Source: Thermococci archaeon (GTDB lineage: Archaea; Hadarchaeota; B88-G9). From it: a stretch of 5,676 nt of DNA. The DNA lies in contig QMUK01000074.1 of assembly GCA_003660555.1 (NCBI GenBank), positions 1 through 5,676 of the forward strand, read 5' to 3'. The notes under the pieces were generated by a model. The model saw only the letters and a list, made by a program, of their open reading frames with translations. It had not been told where the DNA came from and searched no databases. This document shows positions 1-5,676 of this stretch, one piece after another. Numbering within the stretch: the stretch's first letter is position 1; each line of letters begins with the position of its first letter. Position numbers and translations under genes: made by a program.

Positions 1-516
1 ACCTAGTTCCTTAGGTATTAGTTGCCTTATCCAAGCCCATTCCTGATTCTCGAGCTGATCTCTGCTGATTATGATGCCATCAGTTATGTTCAACTTCCCG
101 GATATTTCCTTAGATCCGAATATCCTGCATATCGGACAATTTAGGGACAGATACAGCTCTCTCTTTTCTTTATCTGTTAGTTCTATTTCTCTAGATCCAA
201 AGACTTTTTTGATAAGGTTGTCTATCTCACCTTCGTTCAATCCTTGGACTCCAGGATGTTCGTCCTTGCAGTGTGATTCCACTACTTTTCTCTCTATTTC
301 ATTAGCCCAATTTATCGACTTAGCAATAGAGGTGGCCATGTATCTCAGTACTCCCTTGATTGATTCGGAAGGGACAATTGGCGTTCTCCTTCCCCTAGTC
401 TTGAACAACAAAACCTTCTTGATTGTGCCCTCGGTTTCTGCCCCTAAGTGCAGAGGAGAATCCATTGAAAAAGACAAATTGATTAAAGCCCTATTGGAGA
501 TCTCCTCCATATGCAA
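1..516 (-). CDS. Cas7-family (Csm3-like) RAMP protein of a type III CRISPR complex, N-terminal part, 3' end outside the window
   Basis: The frame stays open to the left edge, giving about 172 residues. The start of the protein reads NRALINLSFSMDSPLHLGAE, a typical first RAMP strand. It is followed by the Cas7 signature PIVPSESIKGVLR (residues 46-58), a His/Cys patch HCKDEH (82-87), CPICRIFGS (127-135) and SGKLNITDG (139-147). C83, H87, C127 and C130 could bind zinc. These elements mark a Cas7 backbone subunit that holds crRNA and target RNA. Between LHLGAE and PIVPS the sequence is Lys/Arg-rich with no Asp where Csm3 has its RNA-cleaving Asp, so this subunit is probably structural (inference). 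I favour the TTG at 516 because the upstream GGAGG lies 9 nt from it, as in neighbouring genes; the ATG at 510 would be 15 nt away and is the alternative. The gene overlaps the end of the csx10-like gene. The family assignment is firm; the exact paralog is not known. Confidence 0.85.
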   Translation of the reverse strand, partial: MHMEEISNRALINLSFSMDSPLHLGAETEGTIKKVLLFKTRGRRTPIVPSESIKGVLRYMATSIAKSINWANEIERKVVESHCKDEHPGVQGLNEGEIDNLIKKVFGSREIELTDKEKRELYLSLNCPICRIFGSKEISGKLNITDGIIISRDQLENQEWAWIRQLIPKELG

Positions 517-1549
517 TTGGGTGCACCTCCAAGAAGTTCAATCCTATCTGGGAATATGGCCCAAATCCTCTCAACTCCTTTCTAGCTATTTCCTTCATTA
601 ACTCCTCCTCTTGAATTGCCCCTCCCGTTTCGAAGAACAGCAGAGATCCTATGTCTATCAGATTCGTCAGCTTGGCCTTTGGAATTCCTCCAGCTAAACT
701 GAACCCAGAGATCGAAGTTCTTCCTGTCAAGATGACTTCTTCGCATTTTAACTCAGTCCCACCTAGACTCAAATCCAGTTTCCAATCTAACCCGAATTTA
801 CTTCCAGATAAGTTAAAAGTCGGAGATTTCACTAGGAGAATCAGCGGATTGTCTTCTTTTTTTCCGATTATTTTTTCTATTTCTCTTGATCTGTCCTCGA
901 CTAGTTTGCTTTCTTCTATTTCCTCAATTTTCAATTCGACCAGCCCAAATCCTCTGGAGATTCCCCTTCCTATTTTGAGTTCCCCTAAATCTTTGATTCC
1001 CAACTCCCCCAGTTTCCCTGAGACGTCCGTGACTCTACACTTGAACTTAGTGTTAGGAGATATCCCTATAAAGGAATACAACATTTCAAGCTCTCTTCCC
1101 TTTATTACTCGGTTTATCCCGAGAGACTCAAGATCTACATATTCATACTCGAAGAATTTCAAGTTTCCATTTTCGTCAATAAATACTAGGGATCCCCCCT
1201 TGCTCTCCATGCAAAAAGGGTGTTCTTCGCATTCCTCAAATTTCTCTAGGTTGATGACGGTCTTCTTGCACACTTTACACTTGTATATCATGGGGTGAGC
1301 GGGAATTGTCTCCCTACCGTCAAGTACTGGATATGCTGGTTGGAAGAACACGGTCGGATCCCTAGCTTCTTCTCTTATTGGAACCTCTTTCCCCTCTCTC
1401 ATTAACTGAGAGAACAAAGCGCCTCTGATTACGTGCCCTGGTATATACTTCCAATCAGTAGAAAAAACATTGCCTATCGCCTCATAGGAGGAAAGGACTA
1501 AAGGAGATCTAACTTCCATTTCAATTTCATAAACTTTCACGTCGCTCAA
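491..1549 (-). CDS. csx10: Csx10-like RAMP protein (Cas5 group), subtype III-D
   Basis: This 352-aa protein begins with a RAMP strand (VYEIEMEVRSPLVLS) and the motif YIPGHVIRGALFSQLM (35-50), where Cas5/Cas7 proteins carry a PGs.lrG turn. A probable zinc site follows, from C91, C94, C107 or H110, and C113. A glycine-rich loop GRGISRGFG lies at 194-202. The second half has SISGFSLAGGIPKAKLTNLIDIGS (two parts, 279-302), which matches the recalled Csx10 pattern 'sGw...glPk....a...GS', and a second Gly-rich segment RGFGPYSQIG (327-336). Csx10 is the III-D Cas5-group subunit expected to cap the complex next to Cas10 at the crRNA 5' handle. I chose the TTG start because GGAGGT lies 8 nt upstream; a GTG at 1540 is the alternative. 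The start overlaps the previous gene by 23 nt. Csm4 is the other possibility, but the length and the GIPK...GS block favour Csx10. No profile search was possible. Confidence 0.75.
   Translation of the reverse strand: MSDVKVYEIEMEVRSPLVLSSYEAIGNVFSTDWKYIPGHVIRGALFSQLMREGKEVPIREEARDPTVFFQPAYPVLDGRETIPAHPMIYKCKVCKKTVINLEKFEECEEHPFCMESKGGSLVFIDENGNLKFFEYEYVDLESLGINRVIKGRELEMLYSFIGISPNTKFKCRVTDVSGKLGELGIKDLGELKIGRGISRGFGLVELKIEEIEESKLVEDRSREIEKIIGKKEDNPLILLVKSPTFNLSGSKFGLDWKLDLSLGGTELKCEEVILTGRTSISGFSLAGGIPKAKLTNLIDIGSLLFFETGGAIQEEELMKEIARKELRGFGPYSQIGLNFLEVHPIAYGGDLQ
524..530 (-). promoter_or_regulatory. Shine-Dalgarno site of the downstream Cas7-like gene
   Basis: The minus strand reads GGAGGTG inside the 3' end of the csx10-like gene, a perfect match to the usual anti-SD CACCTCC. 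From its GGAGG core it is 9 nt to the TTG at 516 but 15 nt to the ATG at 510. It therefore bears on the start choice. Confidence 0.7.
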
Positions 1550-2180
1550 TTCCTATTACCTCCACTATTTCCTTAATTAGTTCGCTTTCCTCAACTGGCA
1601 ATTCACTTCTTTTTTTGTCTATCCAAAAACTAACCAATCCGCTCTTCCCGATTCTCTCGTATCTTGCCTCCAGTATAGAGAGAAGGAGGTACTCCAGTTC
1701 ATCTATAGTGAGTTCCCCCTCGATCCTGCAGGTGAATTCGGTTCCTATTGGGAGATATTCTACTGTATACAACGCTCCTTCGGCAGCTGTCCTAGTATCG
1801 TCGTCTATTTTAACGTGTGTTATCGGACACGAATCCCTCTCTAGAATTGCTCCATAAACGAATATTTTCCCTGGCTTTCCTGGTCTCCCAAATATCATAC
1901 ACACCATATCGTTTGAATCACTTAAGCTACTCGGATGTACCGTTGGGGGAGTTTTCTCGCCCAATGTGTTTAGTAGTCTTATGAGGGAAGTCCTTAGTAT
2001 TCCCTTTATTGTAGATCCTGGTATCAGACACTTCTCTCCTGGGAGATGTATTAGTGGTACATCTGCCTTTATCTTAGGTGAAAGAGCGCCAGCACCGACA
2101 TTGAGTTTTTTCTCTGTAACTAGGATCAACTCTAGCCTGAATCGGTGCGTTTTACCATTATCGTTAACATTTGACTTCAA
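1527..2180 (-). CDS. Csm3-like Cas7 protein, probable target-RNA-cleaving backbone subunit
   Basis: This 217-aa protein has the usual size and order of a single-domain Csm3-like Cas7. LNVGAGALSPKIKADVPLI (26-44) is followed by LIPGSTIKGILRTSL (52-66), a shortened VCMIFGR segment (93-99), THVKIDDDTRTAAEGALYTV (121-140), LPIGTEFTCRI (143-153) and a C-terminal strand region RIGKSGLVSFWI (176-187). Asp40, about 14 residues before PGS, aligns by eye with the Asp of Csm3 that cuts target RNA every 6 nt (D33 in the S. thermophilus protein). This makes it the best nuclease candidate among the Cas7 paralogs seen here. The start is TTG directly after the in-frame TGA of cas10, with GGAGGG 6 nt upstream; no other start fits, because the next Met is near residue 92. 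The end overlaps the csx10-like gene by 23 nt. The family is confident; the symbol csm3 is withheld because III-D complexes carry several paralogs. Confidence 0.85.
   Translation of the reverse strand: MKSNVNDNGKTHRFRLELILVTEKKLNVGAGALSPKIKADVPLIHLPGEKCLIPGSTIKGILRTSLIRLLNTLGEKTPPTVHPSSLSDSNDMVCMIFGRPGKPGKIFVYGAILERDSCPITHVKIDDDTRTAAEGALYTVEYLPIGTEFTCRIEGELTIDELEYLLLSILEARYERIGKSGLVSFWIDKKRSELPVEESELIKEIVEVIGIERRESL
1558..1563 (-). promoter_or_regulatory. Shine-Dalgarno site of the csx10-like gene
   Basis: The minus strand reads GGAGGTAAT within the last codons of the Csm3-like gene, 8 nt before the TTG at 1549 (measured from GGAGGT). It supports TTG over the GTG at 1540, which would be 17 nt away. 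Confidence 0.7.
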
Positions 2181-4850
2181 TCACAACCCTCCTAGCATTT
2201 TGACGAGGATGTATGCATCATACAGATTGAACCAGAAATCCTCCCCTCTGATCTCAAGGAGATTGTCTATTATGCTCGAATACCTTCTCCTTTCTCTCCC
2301 CCTCAGAGCGAACAGGTAGGATATCCTGAGGTCTTGGTCTCCCATTATCGAAGAGTGCATTATGGACAGCAGATCTCTCCTGATCTCTCTCAAAACTGTG
2401 TTTTCGCTTTTCGCTAACTCTAAGGATGCGTCAATTACCCTATCGAGATTGTCTAGCCCTATTGACTCGTTTAAGGCACCATAATCATTTAGCAACTCGA
2501 AGAGCTTTAGTATGCTCCTGCTTCTGTCCACCTCGGCTATCCTGAATGTCCTTCTACCTTCACCCGTGCCGTACATTATAGTGAACCTACCTATCTCGTT
2601 TATGGCAGACTTGAGGGAGTGTTCATTTAGTATTCCTCCGTCTGCTGAATAAAAGGAAATGGACCCTCTGTAATCACTGCTAGGAGACGTTACCTCACTG
2701 AATGTCTCTTCATATGCCAATTCCCTGTCTGACTTCGCGTGTTCGTCTAGTAGGTAACCACTGGCCTCGTACAGCAAGTTTATTGGGTGTTTGGGCTTTG
2801 CCGTTGATATGCCACATGAAAGAGAGACCTTACAACCACATTCCATGTAGAATCTGTTGGCCAGAAACACAGCAATTGGTATGGAGATTTTCCCTGGAAG
2901 TAGGAAAGCTCCGTCGTCTCCTCCAGCATAAATTATTCCTAGGTAGAATCTGATGTGATCTAGACCTCCTATACTCCTTAAGTTTTCGTATGTTTCGTGA
3001 ATGGACTTCTTGAGGGCAGTGTCTATCCTAATGCTTCTCTCCACTGAATCTGTGATAGACAGGGAGGACGACATGAACGCTCCCATGACGTTTCCATCTA
3101 CTCTGATCAGAGATATGTCCTTGTACCTGTCTATTCCCCTCTCGATTTCCTCTGGATCGTGCCCCGCTAGGAAGAGCATGACGTCCTTCAGTATGAGCTC
3201 TTCATTGCATTCCAACTCCTCTTTCTCTAATAAGTTCCTGAGCACTGGTCTGAAATGTATGTCTGTACCAATTTCGTATTTCTTGTCACAAAGTTCGCAG
3301 AGGTGTTTTCCATCCCTCTTCCTCACAGCCACTCCTGTTCCACAGGAGTCGCAACTCTTGAATGCGTTGGATTTTACGGGAACTTCTCCCCTCTCTCTTA
3401 TCAGTCTACTCTTTTCTTTTCTTAGTTCGTCCTCTATTTCTCTATTCATTGAGAAAAAGTCCTTTCCTATTCTGGATTTTCCATATACTATTTCTATCTT
3501 GAAGGAGTCGTAGAACTCCTTCCTCATGTTTTTTAGTTCGCTTAAGTATTTACCGGGAACTATTAGCGTGAGATTTCCTCCTCCGGAGTAGAGAATACTT
3601 TCCGCTGGAAGGCCTATTCTCTCCACTACGTAGAGGGGAATACTGGTGTATATCAGAGCGTCTATTACTCTGCTCCCTGCCTTCATTATTCTTATTTCGT
3701 TGGACCTGATGTATTTCTGTATCCCTCTTAGATCCAGCCTAACCAGATAGACGTCTACCTCTTCGTGAGAAATCTTCTCCTCACTTTCGAAAACTTTTTG
3801 TTTTTTCAGTATCTCCTTAGTGGTCACTCTCCTGCAGAAAGACTCAGTTAACTTCCTTACCGTCTCTATTCCCAATTCCTTCCAGAACTTCCAGTCTCCC
3901 TTAACCAGTATTTTCCTATAGGCCTCTTTTCCCTCATCGATCTTCTCTCCGTATTTCTCTTGGTAGTACTCTATGGCTTTCTCGAGTAGTTCTTTTCTTA
4001 ATTCCTCTTCAATTATCTCTGGCAATAAGTTCGATAACCTGTCGAGAGCAGACGCGAGTACATCTGCTTTCCTGAATATAGATTCAAGTTCCTTATATTC
4101 AGAGTCTTTTTTACCACTTAATAGCTCAATAGCTGCCTCTATGATTTTCTTGGCCTCTCCCGAGGTCCTCTCCGAGAATATCTCCTTTATGTCATCGATC
4201 GAAATGGATTCGTGTTTAGCTATATCTATGAATTTCCCTATGTCATGGAAAAGAGATAGTATTCTGAGTATAGCTAGCTCCTTCTCATCTTTCTCCCTTT
4301 TTGAAAGATAAATAGAAGAGGCTAAGGCTGAAACTGTGAGCAGATGGACTATTAAAGAGGACGTATTGGCTCCGGGCCTAGTATCTGCCGGAAAATCCAT
4401 GAGTTCTCGTAACTTCTCTCCTATGTACTTCTTGAATATTCCCCCAGAGATCTCCTCCATATTGATTCTGCCCAAGAGGGCGTAGTATTTCCTCATTCCA
4501 TCCAGGGATAAATACCACTCTTCATACCATTCGTCGATCCTCTCCTCCGTTTTGAGGAAGTAGTGGAGGGAGATTCCATAGGTAGCAGAGGGTAAAATCC
4601 TAGGTATTGGGTCCAACAATAGAGATCCCTTCAAGTAGAAGACTAACTCGTTCAACATCCTATTCAAATCCCTTGGATCATCAATGGTCTTTTTTCCTTC
4701 TCTTTTCAGCCATTCGTTAATGAAATTCTCTATTATTTTCTTGAATATCTTGTGGAAATCATGCCTCTCTTGTTTTTCGATCACCCTAGAGTAACTCGGA
4801 CCCCTCTTCGGGAGTATAAATCCTCTAACCACTTCCTCCTTCGGTCTCAA
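2181..4850 (-). CDS. cas10: Cas10, large subunit of type III CRISPR complex with HD nuclease and GGDD cyclase motifs
   Basis: This 889-aa protein carries all Cas10 landmarks in order. PADTRPGANTSSLIVHLL (154-171, with H169) precedes the HD motif FHDIGK (201-206; H202, D203), the predicted single-stranded DNA nuclease. The first palm domain spans about 365-470 with LDLRGIQKYI and the degenerate YSGGGN (421-426). A zinc ribbon uses C500, C503, C518 and C521. The second palm has RVDGN (583-587, metal-binding D585) and AGGDDGAF (642-649), the signature that makes cyclic oligoadenylate from ATP, then GISTAKPKHPINLLYEASGY (680-699). Residues from about 740 form a mostly helical C-terminal domain, as in other Cas10 proteins. 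Both active sites look intact. The start is TTG, overlapping the previous stop as TTGA, with GGAGG 7 nt upstream. The protein acts in the cytoplasm in complex with crRNA. The family call is certain; the subtype rests on the neighbours. Confidence 0.97.
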   Translation of the reverse strand: MRPKEEVVRGFILPKRGPSYSRVIEKQERHDFHKIFKKIIENFINEWLKREGKKTIDDPRDLNRMLNELVFYLKGSLLLDPIPRILPSATYGISLHYFLKTEERIDEWYEEWYLSLDGMRKYYALLGRINMEEISGGIFKKYIGEKLRELMDFPADTRPGANTSSLIVHLLTVSALASSIYLSKREKDEKELAILRILSLFHDIGKFIDIAKHESISIDDIKEIFSERTSGEAKKIIEAAIELLSGKKDSEYKELESIFRKADVLASALDRLSNLLPEIIEEELRKELLEKAIEYYQEKYGEKIDEGKEAYRKILVKGDWKFWKELGIETVRKLTESFCRRVTTKEILKKQKVFESEEKISHEEVDVYLVRLDLRGIQKYIRSNEIRIMKAGSRVIDALIYTSIPLYVVERIGLPAESILYSGGGNLTLIVPGKYLSELKNMRKEFYDSFKIEIVYGKSRIGKDFFSMNREIEDELRKEKSRLIRERGEVPVKSNAFKSCDSCGTGVAVRKRDGKHLCELCDKKYEIGTDIHFRPVLRNLLEKEELECNEELILKDVMLFLAGHDPEEIERGIDRYKDISLIRVDGNVMGAFMSSSLSITDSVERSIRIDTALKKSIHETYENLRSIGGLDHIRFYLGIIYAGGDDGAFLLPGKISIPIAVFLANRFYMECGCKVSLSCGISTAKPKHPINLLYEASGYLLDEHAKSDRELAYEETFSEVTSPSSDYRGSISFYSADGGILNEHSLKSAINEIGRFTIMYGTGEGRRTFRIAEVDRSRSILKLFELLNDYGALNESIGLDNLDRVIDASLELAKSENTVLREIRRDLLSIMHSSIMGDQDLRISYLFALRGRERRRYSSIIDNLLEIRGEDFWFNLYDAYILVKMLGGL
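2187..2192 (-). promoter_or_regulatory. Shine-Dalgarno site of the Csm3-like gene
   Basis: The minus strand reads GGAGGG at the very end of cas10 (it encodes the final Gly-Gly), 6 nt before the TTG at 2180. Together with the stop codon immediately upstream it fixes the TTG as start. Confidence 0.7.
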
Positions 4851-5170
4851 TTGACTTCCTCCTCTTCTCTCTTTATTTTTTCTATAGCATCCCTTATGCT
4901 GATGTATCCTTCTAAAATCTCGTGATGTAGTATTTCGTCTCCTTTGATCTCTTCTTCAATGTAAGAATAGCTTCCATCTGATTTCCTTATCCACTTCATC
5001 TCAAATACTTTACCGTAATCCTCGAAATATCCGAAGCCAACTTCTCCTATTTCCTCTATCTCGGATATTTCTCTTCCGGTTATCAACTTGGAGCTCATGT
5101 CTCCCATGCTCAAGAGAACCAATTTCGGTTTTTTGCTCCTTATCTTTTCTAGGATGTCTTCCTCATTCAT
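4847..5170 (-). CDS. Small protein next to cas10, possibly Csx19-like
   Basis: This 107-aa acidic protein begins with a charged helix (MNEEDILEKIRSKKPK), then a hydrophobic strand KLVLLSM (16-22), a likely beta-hairpin GFGYFEDYGKVFEMKWIRK (45-63) with an aromatic DGSYSYIEEE turn (65-74), and ends in a helix (about 90-105). I see no signal peptide, membrane segment or metal site. The mixed alpha/beta pattern argues against the all-helical Cas11/Csm2 small subunit. The place beside cas10 in a Csx10-containing operon and the 'E-x-F-...-W-x-R-...-DG' flavour of the hairpin resemble what I recall of Csx19, a protein of unknown function typical of III-D loci. Csx19 proteins are usually longer, so this is a weak match. 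The ATG overlaps the upstream stop as ATGA and the end overlaps cas10 as TTGA, so it is a bona fide operon member. Its function is unknown. Confidence 0.75.
   Translation of the reverse strand: MNEEDILEKIRSKKPKLVLLSMGDMSSKLITGREISEIEEIGEVGFGYFEDYGKVFEMKWIRKSDGSYSYIEEEIKGDEILHHEILEGYISIRDAIEKIKREEEEVN
4858..4862 (-). promoter_or_regulatory. Shine-Dalgarno site of cas10
   Basis: The minus strand reads GGAGG (within GAGGAGGAAG) inside the Glu-rich tail of the 107-aa gene, 7 nt before the TTG at 4850. It supports TTG initiation and coupling to the upstream gene. Confidence 0.65.
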
Positions 5171-5676
5171 TTTATCACACCCTCTTCGAATCCTATGTAT
5201 TCCTCTCCAATCTCTTGGATTAGCTTTTTCCTAGCTTCGTTTATCTTTTCTTGTATTTCTTTTTCTTCCTTGATTGTCTCTTTTTTTCCATTTGGCTCGA
5301 ATTCCAATATCTCCTTCAGTTTAAAGGTAACCAGACCGAAGAAGTATTCGTTTTTGTATTTCCCTCCTGTCTTCGGGTTGAAGGCGTACTTTCTCCCACC
5401 TAGGAGCATTGGAGAACCACTGAACTGTTCTGTACCTAAAAACAGCAGTCCTAAATCCAATATGGTGGAATTCTCGCAAGTCACTTCCAAACTGAATTTA
5501 GATCCTGGGCTAAAGGCTTCTCCATATCCATCTAATCTAACGGGTCCACCTTTCATCAGAATCCCGTCAGAGAAGTATACTCTGGATCTCAAAGAGAAGT
5601 ATACTCTGGATCCCAAGCCTTGAGATCCGAAGAGATCACAAACTACACAGAATTCTTTCGGGCCACATCTCTCTCT
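5167..5676 (-). CDS. Cas7-family (Csm3-like) RAMP protein, C-terminal part, 5' end outside the window
   Basis: The frame is open to the right edge, giving 169 residues from REROGPK-like sequence at the edge (actual first residues RERCGPKEF) onward. It contains CVVCDLFGS (10-18 of the visible part) and SRVYFSDG, the 'C..C.lFGS....SRv.fsD' block of Cas7 proteins, then RLDGYGEAFSPGSKFSLEV, where the family has 'pGt.F...i'. Next come LLGGRKY and FFGLVTFKL, the Gly-rich loop and last strand. A charged helical tail (about 125-169) ends the protein. The block resembles the SSO1426-type Cas7 family as I recall it. The segment between FSDG and PGSKF is short compared with the Csm3-like protein at 1527-2180. 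A TTG at 5616 could be taken for a start, but it lies inside the conserved block, and coding signal continues upstream. An 8-residue tandem duplication lies in this block. It is the first gene seen of the operon; its catalytic Asp region is not visible. Confidence 0.85.
   Translation of the reverse strand, partial: RERCGPKEFCVVCDLFGSQGLGSRVYFSLRSRVYFSDGILMKGGPVRLDGYGEAFSPGSKFSLEVTCENSTILDLGLLFLGTEQFSGSPMLLGGRKYAFNPKTGGKYKNEYFFGLVTFKLKEILEFEPNGKKETIKEEKEIQEKINEARKKLIQEIGEEYIGFEEGVIK
5178..5184 (-). promoter_or_regulatory. Weak Shine-Dalgarno-like site of the 107-aa gene
   Basis: The minus strand reads GAGGGTG, 7 nt before the ATG at 5170. It is a poorer match than the GGAGG sites of the other genes, so this start may depend more on the ATGA overlap with the upstream stop codon. 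Confidence 0.4.
5569..5616 (-). repeat. 24-bp in-frame tandem duplication inside the Cas7-like gene
   Basis: Two adjacent 24-bp units (5593-5616 and 5569-5592) differ at one base, and 20 bp are identical without interruption. They encode LGSRVYFS followed by LRSRVYFS; the one difference changes Gly to Arg. The frame is kept. Removing one unit would restore the usual Cas7 spacing from FGS to SRVYFSD. Confidence 0.95.

Noticed and set aside
71-601. Plus-strand open frame of 176 codons
   Set aside because: It lies antisense to the partial Cas7 gene and the end of the csx10-like gene. Its translation is Ser/Leu/Phe-rich with no recognisable domain, as expected for a shadow of an AGA/AGG- and GAA-rich minus-strand gene.
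651-1298. Plus-strand open frame of 215 codons
   Set aside because: It is fully antisense to the Csx10-like protein. Its low-complexity Ser/Pro/Phe/Ile composition shows no domain, while the minus strand has clear RAMP motifs.
2603-2639. Internal GGAGG followed by ATG near the start of the Cas10 C-terminal helical domain, as a possible internal start for a Cas11-like product
   Set aside because: The ATG at 2626 is out of the cas10 frame and reaches a stop after eight codons. No in-frame start sits at a suitable distance from the GGAGG.
3331-3349. Perfect 8-bp inverted repeat with a 3-nt loop inside cas10
   Set aside because: It encodes part of the zinc ribbon (around C503). One such short hairpin is about what chance gives in a window of this length, and no U-run or gene boundary is near.
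5167-5616. Treating the right-hand Cas7 gene as a complete 149-aa gene starting at TTG 5616
   Set aside because: The frame continues open to the edge and encodes the conserved CxxCxLFGS block upstream, so that TTG is an internal Leu codon.
5195-5623. Plus-strand open frame of 142 codons over the right-hand Cas7 gene
   Set aside because: It is antisense to a conserved Cas7 block, and its composition is typical of an antisense shadow. No ribosome binding site or domain supports it.
1-5676. CRISPR repeat array, tRNA, insertion sequence or transposase
   Set aside because: There are no regularly spaced repeats beyond the single tandem duplication, no cloverleaf-like segment and no transposase motifs. 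Every stretch is covered by the minus-strand cas genes.

Overview
The window holds a dense, one-directional block of CRISPR type III effector-complex genes, all on the minus strand, so transcription runs from right to left. It is coding from edge to edge. There is no intergenic stretch of useful length, no promoter or terminator, no CRISPR repeat array, no adaptation gene (cas1/cas2) and no CARF-type ancillary effector. Arginine is coded almost entirely by AGA/AGG, isoleucine often by ATA, TTG starts are common and GGAGG-type ribosome binding sites precede most genes. This style, with charged proteins rich in E, K, R and I, suggests a thermophilic archaeon, probably of the Thermoproteota or Korarchaeota kind. 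The phylum is inference only.

In transcription order the layout is: (1) the C-terminal part of a Cas7-family RAMP protein, open at the right edge (to 5167), carrying a 24-bp in-frame tandem duplication; (2) a 107-aa protein, possibly Csx19-like (5170-4847); (3) a full-length Cas10 of 889 aa with HD nuclease motif, zinc ribbon and GGDD cyclase motif (4850-2181); (4) a 217-aa Csm3-like Cas7 protein that keeps the expected catalytic Asp (2180-1527); (5) a 352-aa Csx10-like Cas5-group protein with a Cys/His cluster (1549-491); (6) the N-terminal part of another Cas7-family protein, running off the left edge and apparently lacking the catalytic Asp (516-1).

Several divergent Cas7 paralogs, a Csx10-type Cas5 protein and a small accessory protein beside cas10 fit subtype III-D best. 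Cas10 (large subunit, target-activated nuclease and cyclase) and Csx10 (Cas5, crRNA 5' handle side) would cap a backbone made of different Cas7 proteins rather than repeats of one Csm3. Only some of these should cut target RNA. The intact GGDD predicts cyclic oligoadenylate signalling to an effector encoded outside the window. Adjacent genes overlap by 4 to about 26 nt or abut exactly, and the ribosome binding sites lie inside upstream genes, so translation is probably coupled.
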